From: Synechococcus sp. Nb3U1
Lineage (GTDB): Bacteria > Cyanobacteriota > Cyanobacteriia > Thermostichales > Thermostichaceae
Direction: 5' to 3'
Assembly (NCBI RefSeq): GCF_021533835.1
Contig: NZ_JAKFYQ010000002.1
Span: 744,001 to 808,000, forward strand
DNA length: 64,000 nucleotides
The notes under the pieces are model-generated. The model ran no database searches. It saw only the letters and a list, made by a program, of their open reading frames with translations, and was not told where the DNA came from. The position numbers and the translations under genes are program-made. Shown here piece after piece: positions 35,367 through 43,283 of this stretch. Every line of letters starts with the position of its first letter. Position 1 is the first letter of the stretch.

Positions 35367-36371
35367 ATGCTTAAACATTGGATTAGCCTACTAGATTGGG
35401 ATCCTGGATCCCTGCAGGGAATCCTCAGGCTAGGTATAGAAGCGTTCGAACAAGCTCAACAAGGTTTGGTTGATGAGAATTATAAGGATCTTGCAAACAA
35501 GCCAACCCGAGTTGCATTCCTCTCCCAAAAAGCTTCTTTGCGAACCCGACTTAGCTTTGAGGTTGCGGTGAGCTTGCTAAGAGGGCAACTTATTCCCTTA
35601 AGTCTTGAGGAAATTGGCTGGGGCTATCGAGAGTCCATTCAGGATTTTGCAGCTACGCTAGGCCTTTTTGTGGATGCTGTTGTTATTCGTTTGCGGCACC
35701 ATACAGAACTGCTCGAGTTAGCCCGCTGGTCTACCGTGCCTATCATCAATGCCATGACCGATTACTGTCATCCCTGTCAAACTCTGGCGGATGTGATGAC
35801 CCTAGAGCAGGAATTTGGCAGTTATGCAGGCTTAAGGGTTGCATTCGTGGGGCATAGCGCTCAGGAGGTTTGTCGCTCATTAGCCTTTGCAGCCGCCAAG
35901 TTTGGGTTTCATCTGATGATCAGTAGCCCACCCGAATTTTGTCTTGACGCAGATTCCATCCAACTGGCCAACCAAGTTAACCATCATGAAGCCGTTACCC
36001 TCATAGGGGATCCCGTGCAAGCCGTAGAACAAGCTGATGCCATCTACACGGATTCTTGGATTCAAACAGGCTTGTTGGAGAAAGAAGTCGAATTCCGGCT
36101 CACAAAATTGGCTACTTATCAAGTCAACGAAGCACTCCTGATGCACGCTCCATCCCATGCTATCCTCCTGCACTGTATGCCTATGGAGAGAGGTAGAGAG
36201 ATTACAGACTCTGTTGCGGAGGGATCCCAGTCAAGGATCCTAAAACAGGCCAAGAATCGAATTTATGCTCAGAAAGGGATTCTGTCATTCCTTCTCGGTA
36301 AACAGTTGGCGATACAGCCTTTTCCAGCGTCATCTGATACAGCAGATTCAGGTCAATCTTGTACCCCATAA
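35367..36371 (+). CDS. Ornithine-carbamoyltransferase-like enzyme in RiPP cluster
   Basis: 334 residues with the two-domain transcarbamylase plan. Carbamoyl-phosphate residues are kept: SLRTR (57-61), an Arg near 108-110, HPCQ (135-138) and the C-terminal HCMP...R (269-275). Acceptor-binding parts are altered. The GDxxNN turn of ornithine enzymes is GHSAQE (162-167), and the SMG loop after DxW is QTG (229-235). So it probably carbamoylates another amine, or binds differently. Its place after Nif11-type precursors suggests a peptide substrate (lysine, or ornithine made elsewhere); that is inference. The last 19 codons fall in a MITE-like element. No good ribosome-binding site precedes the ATG. 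Confidence 0.85.
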   Translation: MLKHWISLLDWDPGSLQGILRLGIEAFEQAQQGLVDENYKDLANKPTRVAFLSQKASLRTRLSFEVAVSLLRGQLIPLSLEEIGWGYRESIQDFAATLGLFVDAVVIRLRHHTELLELARWSTVPIINAMTDYCHPCQTLADVMTLEQEFGSYAGLRVAFVGHSAQEVCRSLAFAAAKFGFHLMISSPPEFCLDADSIQLANQVNHHEAVTLIGDPVQAVEQADAIYTDSWIQTGLLEKEVEFRLTKLATYQVNEALLMHAPSHAILLHCMPMERGREITDSVAEGSQSRILKQAKNRIYAQKGILSFLLGKQLAIQPFPASSDTADSGQSCTP

Positions 36372-36417
36372 GGTTTTTGTCTAGCTCAACAGCCTGTGTG
36401 AAGTCGGAACAGACCGT
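36314..36417 (+). repeat. MITE-like inverted-repeat element, copy 4, overlapping the OTC-like 3' end
   Basis: It begins ACAGCCTTTTCCAGCG, identical over 16 bases to copy 3, and ends GAAGTCGGAACAGACCGT, which matches copy 3 except for a few bases. It is 104 bp long. Interior blocks such as TACAGC..GAT.CAGG.CAA also agree. It supplies the last codons and stop of the OTC-like gene. Confidence 0.65.
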
Positions 36418-36489
36418 AACTGGGAATCATCTGTAGTTTCAGCAAAAGCAACCAGGTACAATAAGCATAATCGCCATTTCTCATTAGGA

Positions 36490-37878
36490 GTGATGGGTGA
36501 TAGTACTATACAAAGGATTCATGAACCCTCAATGAAGATATCTGAAAGTCTAAGACAACTCTTCAAGGTCGAGGAGGCAGAGGTCAGGGTCGTCTTTATG
36601 ATGACTTTAATTCTGTTGATAAACTCTATTGCCAGACAAATATCGGATGTCGTTGCCGTCAGCGGATTTCTCAGCACAGTAGGTTCCGATGCTATTTTAG
36701 TTGTCTGGCTAGTTGATATGTTTATCGTCATGCTGGTGACAGCAATTCAGTCTGTAGTGATTGATAAATACAATCGACTTCAGCTTTTAAGTTGGATGGT
36801 TTTTAGTTTTGCATTAATTCATATTTTATTAAGATTTTTATTCATTTTTGAAGGCGTGAGAGGGATTAACTACGGCTTACTGTTTCTCTTGTCTGAGCAG
36901 CAACAGCTTTTCTTCCCCATCATCTTTTGGGTTCTAGCCAATGATATTTTTAGCATGACCCAGTCGAAACGCTTGTTTCCTCCGATTGCATCTGGAGAGT
37001 TTGTCGGACAAATTTTAGGACTTGGAATTTCAGGAATTGCCCCAATACTTTTAACTAGAGTTGACTTGAAGACGGAGGAACTGCTTGTCTTCAATGGATT
37101 GCTTTATATGATCATTTTTATCTTTATAAAAGCAGGGTTGCATGGGGTTGAGATTAGACGAACCAGTAATAAGAAAGAGACTTTCCAGGAATCTCTCAGT
37201 GAGGGTTGGGAGTTCATCAAAGAAATTCCTGCATTTCGTTACATTATGTTTTCTATTATTGGAATTAATGTTGTTCTTACCATCTTTGAGTTCGATTTTC
37301 TTGGCATTACTAACCAAGCATTTCCTACTGTAGAAAGCTACCAGCAATTCTACAGCTTATTTAGACTAGGACTTATTCTCTCTGCCACTTTTATCCAAAC
37401 CTTCTTAACCAGTCGCATATTGCAAGTCTTAAATCTAAAAAACGCCTTGCTGATCTTGCCGATCAACCAGTTGTTTGCCAGCCTGTGGATGATTCTTTCT
37501 AGAGGTCTGGTCAGTGGGATCGGAGGCTTTAGCCTATCCAAAATCTCGCAATTGACGATTAACGAAGCTGCTGGAAAATCGATCCAATCTCTTGTGCCTG
37601 AGGAACGCCGAGGTAGGGTTAGCTTGTTTATGGACAGCTACTTATTTGCAATTGGAACGATCATGGGATGTGTTATTTTAACGTTGATATGGGGATCCTC
37701 ATTCTTTATTGAAACTGTCGATCATCGGCAAATCTATTTGATCTTAGCAGCCGTGGTCGGCGTAGCCAATGTTGGGTTCGTTTTGAAAATGCGGTCTACC
37801 TACGATAGCAGCTTACTTAACTGGCGACTGAAGCGTAGACAGAAAGGCAGGAGCGTTTTGGATCAACTGGATTTCTAG
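36490..37878 (+). CDS. NTT-like (nucleotide transporter family)/MFS membrane protein
   Basis: 462 residues, about 10-12 membrane helices. The stretch FWVLANDIFSMTQSKRLFPPIASGEFVGQILGL resembles the ATP/ADP-antiporter (NTT/TlcC) family, split here over residues 146-178. SLVPEERRGRVSLFMDSYLFAIG is a loop common to the MFS-like relatives. In the cluster it could export the peptide product or supply a nucleotide or cofactor; which one is unknown. Starts are possible at GTG 36490 or ATG 36493, behind TTAGGAG. Base composition looks A+T-rich and GGATCC sites are absent between 36,240 and 37,690, unlike the surrounding chromosome, pointing to acquisition. Confidence 0.75.
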   Translation: MMGDSTIQRIHEPSMKISESLRQLFKVEEAEVRVVFMMTLILLINSIARQISDVVAVSGFLSTVGSDAILVVWLVDMFIVMLVTAIQSVVIDKYNRLQLLSWMVFSFALIHILLRFLFIFEGVRGINYGLLFLLSEQQQLFFPIIFWVLANDIFSMTQSKRLFPPIASGEFVGQILGLGISGIAPILLTRVDLKTEELLVFNGLLYMIIFIFIKAGLHGVEIRRTSNKKETFQESLSEGWEFIKEIPAFRYIMFSIIGINVVLTIFEFDFLGITNQAFPTVESYQQFYSLFRLGLILSATFIQTFLTSRILQVLNLKNALLILPINQLFASLWMILSRGLVSGIGGFSLSKISQLTINEAAGKSIQSLVPEERRGRVSLFMDSYLFAIGTIMGCVILTLIWGSSFFIETVDHRQIYLILAAVVGVANVGFVLKMRSTYDSSLLNWRLKRRQKGRSVLDQLDF

Positions 37879-37916
37879 ATGAGGTATGTCCAACCACAGG
37901 CTGAGATGGGGAATGA

Positions 37917-38564
37917 ATGGTGAACTCTCATAATATCGAGATTGCCCACATCTATGTTGACAAGGAAAATCCTCAATTTCTGTCGGATGAGGTACTTTAT
38001 CATATTCACTTTTCTGTAGATTACGCACGACGCTGGATCAAGGCCTATGACTTAATGCCGGAAGACTATTGTATTAGCGTATTAATTGACGATCGAGAAC
38101 TTTACGAGAATGATCAAGATAGATTCCAAAGTTTTGTTCCTTTTGTGGCGACTATCGCCAGATATTTTGAGCTGGACTATGTCTGTTTTGAGAGCGAGCT
38201 GGATAGACTGCTGGGATCCACCCTAGAGCAACTCAGCCAGCCTGAAGTACTACAGGAGGATATTTTTAGAAGATATGGCGGAGTTCTACAATGCTCTCAC
38301 TACGTCGGCATTTGGCATCTGATGAGGCTGGGATCCCTGCCTCTGATGAACTTGGCTATTCCTGTGTCTCAACGAGCTCAGTTGGGAAAATGTAGCTTCG
38401 CTGCCGAAACGGCGGTGTCTATTTTGGGAGAGGAATACCGTAGTGCCGAGCGTTCCGCCCATCGTAAGATTCTTTCCCGTTGCTGGGATCCTAAGATTAC
38501 TCAGCGTATCAAGCATAGCTACTACCCTTCCTATGCTCTCGCAGGCGAGCGGAAATTCTCATGA
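37917..38564 (+). CDS. Unrecognised 215-aa protein coupled to the ATP-grasp gene
   Basis: 215 residues, soluble, with no signal peptide and no motif I recognise. Features: an acidic N-terminal half with YCISVLIDDRELYENDQDRF, two aromatic-rich stretches (IARYFELDYVCFESELDRLL; HYVGIWHLMRLGSLPLMNLA) and a basic C-terminus with ERSAHRKILSRCW. The stop overlaps the ATG of the ATP-grasp gene (ATGA), so the two proteins are made in step and may form a complex. It may be a partner, leader-binding or acyl-donor protein for peptide modification; no sequence evidence decides. A GATGGGGA site precedes the start at 37917. Confidence 0.75.
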   Translation: MVNSHNIEIAHIYVDKENPQFLSDEVLYHIHFSVDYARRWIKAYDLMPEDYCISVLIDDRELYENDQDRFQSFVPFVATIARYFELDYVCFESELDRLLGSTLEQLSQPEVLQEDIFRRYGGVLQCSHYVGIWHLMRLGSLPLMNLAIPVSQRAQLGKCSFAAETAVSILGEEYRSAERSAHRKILSRCWDPKITQRIKHSYYPSYALAGERKFS

Positions 38565-39568
38565 AAATTGGTCTTACCTACGACTTGCGTCCCTTGGATC
38601 CGCCATCTCCAGATCTACCTGTGGATCATTACGCAGAATTTGATAGCTCTGAAACCTTGTATTTTTTAACTGAAGGATTGCAAGCACTGGGCTTCGAGGT
38701 TGAGCGGATCGGTAACCTTTTAGCCCTACTAGAGCGACTTCATTCAAATCTGCTTTCTGTAGATTTAATCTTTAATATAGCCGAAGGGCTATGGGGTCGA
38801 GGACGAGAAGCTCTCATCCCAGCTCTATTGGAAGCCTACCGGATTCCTTATGTGGGATCGGATCCCCTGACACTCTCTCTTTGTTTAGATAAAGCCATGA
38901 CCAAACAAGTATGGAAAGGATGTAGTCTTCCTACAGCTTCCGCTTGGGTGGTACGAAGGGTCGAGGAATTGAGTCATTTATCAATTTCTGTCGATTATTT
39001 TCCCCTTTTTGTCAAACCTTGTCATGAGGGATCCTCAAAAGGTATTGATAGTCAGCGCTCTGTGATCTCAAGTTTTTTAGAGCTGCAAAGTCAGGTTGAA
39101 TATTTGCTCAGGATTTATCAACAGCCTATTTTGATTGAAAAATTTTTATCAGGTCGGGAATTTACAGTTGGGATATTGGGTACAGGGGAGAATACCCGCG
39201 TCTTGGGAATCACGGAAATTACTGAGGTCGCTCTCTATGGAGCTAGTGGGTATCGAGAGAAGGAAGAATGGGAGAGCCTAGCACCTGATACCTATCTTCC
39301 CTTGGGGCCAAGCCTGTTGTGGGATGAACTTGCCAAGGTAGCTCTTGCCGCATACCAAGCTGTAGAATGTAGAGATTTGGGTCGTGTCGATATTCGGCTA
39401 GATGCAGAGGGGAACCCTAACCTTCTGGAGATTAATCCATTGCCCGGTCTGAATCCGAAGCATTGTGCCCTGCCAATCATCGCCCAGCAACAGGGGCTTT
39501 CCTACCCGGATCTCTTGGGTCAGATTTTGGACTCCTACCTGAGTCGTGAGAAGATCTTATGCAAATAA
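38561..39568 (+). CDS. D-Ala-D-Ala-ligase-like ATP-grasp ligase in RiPP cluster
   Basis: 335 residues with the Ddl plan: NIAEG (72-76), VGSDPLTLSLCLDK (98-111), KPCHEGSSKG (152-161, ATP and substrate loop), LIEKFLSGREFTVGILG (191-207), RVDIR (275-279) and LEINPLPGLNP (289-299). The Mg-binding Asp277, Glu290 and Asn292 are kept, so it should be active as an ATP-dependent carboxylate-amine ligase. Housekeeping ddl is not expected in such a context. In this cluster it may ligate an amino acid or amine to the peptide or close an amide bond, as ATP-grasps do in microviridin-type RiPPs. It is ATGA-coupled to the 215-residue protein. Confidence 0.88.
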   Translation: MKIGLTYDLRPLDPPSPDLPVDHYAEFDSSETLYFLTEGLQALGFEVERIGNLLALLERLHSNLLSVDLIFNIAEGLWGRGREALIPALLEAYRIPYVGSDPLTLSLCLDKAMTKQVWKGCSLPTASAWVVRRVEELSHLSISVDYFPLFVKPCHEGSSKGIDSQRSVISSFLELQSQVEYLLRIYQQPILIEKFLSGREFTVGILGTGENTRVLGITEITEVALYGASGYREKEEWESLAPDTYLPLGPSLLWDELAKVALAAYQAVECRDLGRVDIRLDAEGNPNLLEINPLPGLNPKHCALPIIAQQQGLSYPDLLGQILDSYLSREKILCK

Positions 39569-39657
39569 AAAGTTTTTATGCAAGCCTAAACCGATAAGAT
39601 AGAATATACAGTCAGACTTTTAGAATCTAATCAGACTAGAATCAGACTAGGGATCCC

Positions 39658-40743
39658 ATGTTGACTCAAGCCCTAAACTCAAAAGTCGTATCCCAGAGAA
39701 AAAGGAAGCGGCCTTTTCTAAGCTTGCGCTTTAAACTTCTATTTGGATTTACTTTAACCTTTAGCTGTGTTTTTGCGGGAGCCTATTATTGGTTTTACCG
39801 ATACTCTACTTCAACAGCATTGAGTCGAATTAAAGAAGAGTTGATCTGGACTTTAGAAGGAGCTTCTGCCGAGATTGATGGAGATGCTCTACTCACCCTC
39901 AAAAAAGAGGCTAAGCCTCGCGAAGATGGCTACACAGACGATCCACGCTATTGGGAGCATGTACGGTTTCTAGCTTCTCTGAAGGCGATCAATCCTGAGG
40001 TGCTTGCCTACACTTACCTTCCAGGAGACTCTCCCAACGAGGTGATTTTTATCGGTAGTAGCTCTGCTCTGCAGGATCCCCCATTTGGAGCTAAGTTTCT
40101 CGAGCGGTTCGTCAGTTCTGGTGATGAGAACTCCCTCATTAGTGGTTTGGAAAAACTGAGCATTTATCTAGAACCCTACACAGATGAGTTCGGCTATTGG
40201 GTTTCTGGTTGGATTCCAGTGAAAAATGCTAAAGGAGAAAATGTAGGAGGTTTGGGCATTGATTATCGAGCAGATTATGTGATCCGTGTGCAGCAAGGGA
40301 TCCGGGATAGCATCCTAGTTGCCTTCGTTTCTACCTATGGTGGGCTGTTTATTTTGGTGTTTATCTTCTCTTCTTTATTCAGCCGTCCTCTGCAGGTGCT
40401 AGCCAAGGCCGCTGAGGATGTACAGAAGGAAGACTATGACAGCTACATTCAGCAGTTGAAGCAACTGGAGCCTCGCAAAGGGCTGCCCAGTCTTCTGCCC
40501 ACCGATGAGATTTCTACCCTCACAGATATTTTTGATCTGATGGTGCAGGATGTACGGAGCAGAGAGATCAAACTAAAACAACAAGTGGCAGAGCTCAAGA
40601 TTGAGATTGATGAGGTGAAACGTCAGAACCAGGTGAAGGAAATTATCGATACAGACTTCTTCCAGTCATTGCAGGAAAAAGCAAGACGTTATCGCAATCG
40701 TATTTCAGCTGAGCAAAAGATTCCCAAGTCAGAAGAGCCTTGA
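39658..40743 (+). CDS. HAMP-domain membrane sensor without output domain
   Basis: 361 residues. Membrane helices near 25-47 and 222-247 enclose a periplasmic sensing part of about 175 residues (with YTYLPGDSPNEVIFIGSS and EFGYWVSGWIPVKNAKGENVGGLGIDY, a Cache-like pattern). A HAMP region (FSRPLQVLAKAAEDVQ ... DEISTLTDIFDLM) leads into a coiled coil and ends VKEIIDTDFFQSLQEKARRYR. No kinase, cyclase or GGDEF domain follows, so it must signal through a partner. It starts 90 bases after the ATP-grasp gene and could regulate or sense the product of the cluster, but membership is unproven. Confidence 0.75.
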   Translation: MLTQALNSKVVSQRKRKRPFLSLRFKLLFGFTLTFSCVFAGAYYWFYRYSTSTALSRIKEELIWTLEGASAEIDGDALLTLKKEAKPREDGYTDDPRYWEHVRFLASLKAINPEVLAYTYLPGDSPNEVIFIGSSSALQDPPFGAKFLERFVSSGDENSLISGLEKLSIYLEPYTDEFGYWVSGWIPVKNAKGENVGGLGIDYRADYVIRVQQGIRDSILVAFVSTYGGLFILVFIFSSLFSRPLQVLAKAAEDVQKEDYDSYIQQLKQLEPRKGLPSLLPTDEISTLTDIFDLMVQDVRSREIKLKQQVAELKIEIDEVKRQNQVKEIIDTDFFQSLQEKARRYRNRISAEQKIPKSEEP

Positions 40744-40973
40744 AAAGCCATAGAGCCTACTGTTGAGGTAGAGAACATACCACTTCATTTCTCTTCTGCC
40801 CACAACCATCAGATTCGCTTTCTGGAGTGAGCTGCCTTTGGAGTTGAGTCTAGTCTACTAATATCCTTTGGAAACCTTTGGAAAGCTCGTAAGTTGCCAG
40901 CTTTCGCAAGCGGTGAGAGCCCCTTGCTGTCTAGAATAGAGGTAATGTCAGAGCGGATCAGGAGGATCTGAAC

Positions 40974-41567
40974 ATGAAGGCCATTCTTGTTGCAGCCTTG
41001 GTTGGCCTAGCCGGGATCCCTCTAGTTGCTCCCATGCCCACTGAAGCCCAGCAGCTCTTTGAACTGGGAGCCTATCGTCTACAGCAGGGGACGGTCATTC
41101 CCGTCGGCAGCCTCAACAGTGAAGCTCCGGAGTATTTCTACCCTGATACGGTTTACCCGTTACAGTTGGCGGTGACCCAGGGTATTTACGATGCCCAAGG
41201 TCGATTGGTCATCCCGGCGGGTAGTCGTATCTATGGCCAAATGGAACCGGCTCCTGGGGGATCCCGTTTTATAGGCACTTCAATTGTCATCGGTGGCCGC
41301 ACCTATAGTTTGCGAGCTACTTCAAATATCATTCGCGATGAGAAGGATCCCCGTCAGTACTCGGGTGATGCCCTCGTTAGAGATGCTGCCATCGGTGCTG
41401 CTGCTGGGGCGGTGCTGGGGGCGTTGACCGGAGGGGTATCGGTAGGGAATGTGCTGGGTGGTGCTGCTGCTGGGGTGGTGATTGGCAATGTCACGGCTCC
41501 TCAAGTGGTGGTGTTGCGCCCAGGCCAGTCCTTGAATCTGACCCTGGAAGCTCCTCTTAATCTGTAG
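40974..41567 (+). CDS. Exported protein with Gly/Ala-zipper C-terminus
   Basis: 197 residues. A signal peptide (cleaved near EAQQ, about 26) is followed by a beta-rich part: LQQGTVIPV, YPLQLAVTQGIYDAQGRLVIPAGSRIYGQM and FIGTSIVIGGRTYSLRATS. The C-terminal third is Gly/Ala-rich: DAAIGAAAGAVLGALTGG and VLGGAAAGVVIGN form a glycine-zipper-like membrane-inserting segment. The IPAGSRI.G pattern resembles part of the TrbI/VirB10 fold, but no conjugation genes are near. CAGGAGGATCTG precedes the ATG. Function is unknown. Confidence 0.75.
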   Translation: MKAILVAALVGLAGIPLVAPMPTEAQQLFELGAYRLQQGTVIPVGSLNSEAPEYFYPDTVYPLQLAVTQGIYDAQGRLVIPAGSRIYGQMEPAPGGSRFIGTSIVIGGRTYSLRATSNIIRDEKDPRQYSGDALVRDAAIGAAAGAVLGALTGGVSVGNVLGGAAAGVVIGNVTAPQVVVLRPGQSLNLTLEAPLNL

Positions 41568-41724
41568 TCAATAGATCAATAATCAATAATCTGTAGAGCT
41601 AGAGCCGCCGTAGAGCCTCTGAAAATGAAAAAACGGGATCCCTTGCGGCGAATTCTCTTTTGAGAAGCTGCAAAGCCAGCTACCTATGATTCACTAGGGA
41701 TCACGTCGCTGGTAGCTTGCCCCT

Positions 41725-43263
41725 ATGGCTACAGAATCCAAGTCAACTCCCCCGATCTACTCCACAGAACATACGTTTAAGGCTAAGGGTGAGCCCTTGA
41801 CCTACAAGGCTCTAGCGGGATGGCAAACCCTCTACGAGCGGGAAAAGCCCGTAGCAGAGATCTTCCATGTGGCCTATTTGAAGCAAGACTCTGATTCAGG
41901 ATCCAGTTCGCCACACCGTCCCCTCACGTTTGTGTTCAACGGTGGGCCTGGGGCAGCCTCTGCCTATTTACACATGGGAGCACTGGGGCCAAGACGGATT
42001 CAATTTGGGCCGAACGGTAGTTTGCCGGCTTCCCCAGTGCGCTTGGTGGATAATGCCGAAAGTTGGTTGCCATTTTCAGACTTGGTGTTTATCGATCCTG
42101 TGGGAACAGGCTTTAGTCGAGCCTTGCCGAAAGACAAAGAGAATACTGACCCCAGTAAAGCCGGGGATCCCCCAAAAGAAGCAAGTCCAGAATCCGGTGG
42201 TAAGGCGGAGGATCCCCCCAAAGAAGCCCCCTTCTGGAATGTAGAGCGAGATTTAAAGTCTCTGGGGGAGTTCATTCAGGGATTTCTCTCGCGGCACAAA
42301 CGCTGGCTATCGCCCATTTTTATTGCAGGCGAAAGTTATGGCGGGTTTCGGGTGGCACGGTTGGCCAAAGAGCTGCAATCAACGTTTGGGGTAGGGCTGT
42401 CGGGGGCGATCTTGATTTCCCCGGCCATAGAGTTCAGCCTCTTAGAGACCAGCGACTACAATCTCACCACTTGGGCAACGCTGTTTCCTTCCTATGTGGC
42501 TTCGGCAGCGCATCATGGTCTATCTAGCTGGGGTGAGGATCTATCCAGTTTGCTCCCCAGAGCGGAGACCTTTGCCCGACAGCGATTGCTACCCCTTCTG
42601 GCCATGGGAGAGGCGATGCCAGAAGCAGAACGCCAGGCTGTGTATCAAGACATGGCGGCAGGGATCGGCCTATCGGCAGAGTATATCGCCCAAAAAGGTG
42701 GGCGGATCGATATCAGCAGCTTTGCCCGGGAATTGTTGCGGCCTCAGCGACAGGTGGTGGGGCTGTACGATGCTTCTGTGACGGCGGTGGATCCCTTTCC
42801 GGATCGACCCACTTTCGAGGGATCCGACCCAACTCTAGATGGTTTGGATCGCTTGTTTACCGCTGCCATCAACAGCCACTTACGGGATACCTTACAGGTA
42901 AATACAGAGCTCACCTACCACCTGCTGAATTTTGAGGTGTTCAAAGCCTGGCAATTTAACCAAAAAGGTGAGTTTAAGCAGGGGTTTATCGGGGCGATGG
43001 ACGAGTTGCGCACCAGCATGGCCCTCAACCCTCATATGCGGGTAAACATTCACCACGGCCTTTATGATCTGGTCACACCCTATTTTGCCTCCAATCACTT
43101 GGTGGATTTGATGAAGCTGGATCCGCGCCTGAAAGACAATTTGACCCTGAAACATTATCGGGGCGGGCACATGTTTTATACCTGGGATCCCTCGCGGTTG
43201 GAGTGGTTTGCGGCGATGCAGCAGCTATATCGCGAGGCTGTTCCTCCTGAGCTGAGGTACTGA
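41725..43263 (+). CDS. S10 family serine carboxypeptidase-like protein
   Basis: 512 residues. S10 landmarks are FVFNGGPGAASAYLHMGALGP (oxyanion hole), DLVFIDPVGTGFSR, the nucleophile IAGESYGGFRVARLA (Ser about 209), Asp in GLYDLVTPYFAS and His in RGGHMFY. A low-complexity insert rich in Pro, Lys and Glu (about 138-172) follows the GTGFSR motif. No signal peptide is seen, unlike many relatives, so it may act in the cytoplasm. It would remove C-terminal residues from peptides. It is transcribed alone. A role in processing the K-W ended peptide 7 kb upstream is conceivable but unsupported. Confidence 0.9.
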   Translation: MATESKSTPPIYSTEHTFKAKGEPLTYKALAGWQTLYEREKPVAEIFHVAYLKQDSDSGSSSPHRPLTFVFNGGPGAASAYLHMGALGPRRIQFGPNGSLPASPVRLVDNAESWLPFSDLVFIDPVGTGFSRALPKDKENTDPSKAGDPPKEASPESGGKAEDPPKEAPFWNVERDLKSLGEFIQGFLSRHKRWLSPIFIAGESYGGFRVARLAKELQSTFGVGLSGAILISPAIEFSLLETSDYNLTTWATLFPSYVASAAHHGLSSWGEDLSSLLPRAETFARQRLLPLLAMGEAMPEAERQAVYQDMAAGIGLSAEYIAQKGGRIDISSFARELLRPQRQVVGLYDASVTAVDPFPDRPTFEGSDPTLDGLDRLFTAAINSHLRDTLQVNTELTYHLLNFEVFKAWQFNQKGEFKQGFIGAMDELRTSMALNPHMRVNIHHGLYDLVTPYFASNHLVDLMKLDPRLKDNLTLKHYRGGHMFYTWDPSRLEWFAAMQQLYREAVPPELRY

Positions 43264-43283
43264 AGCCAATTGAACTGAGCAAC

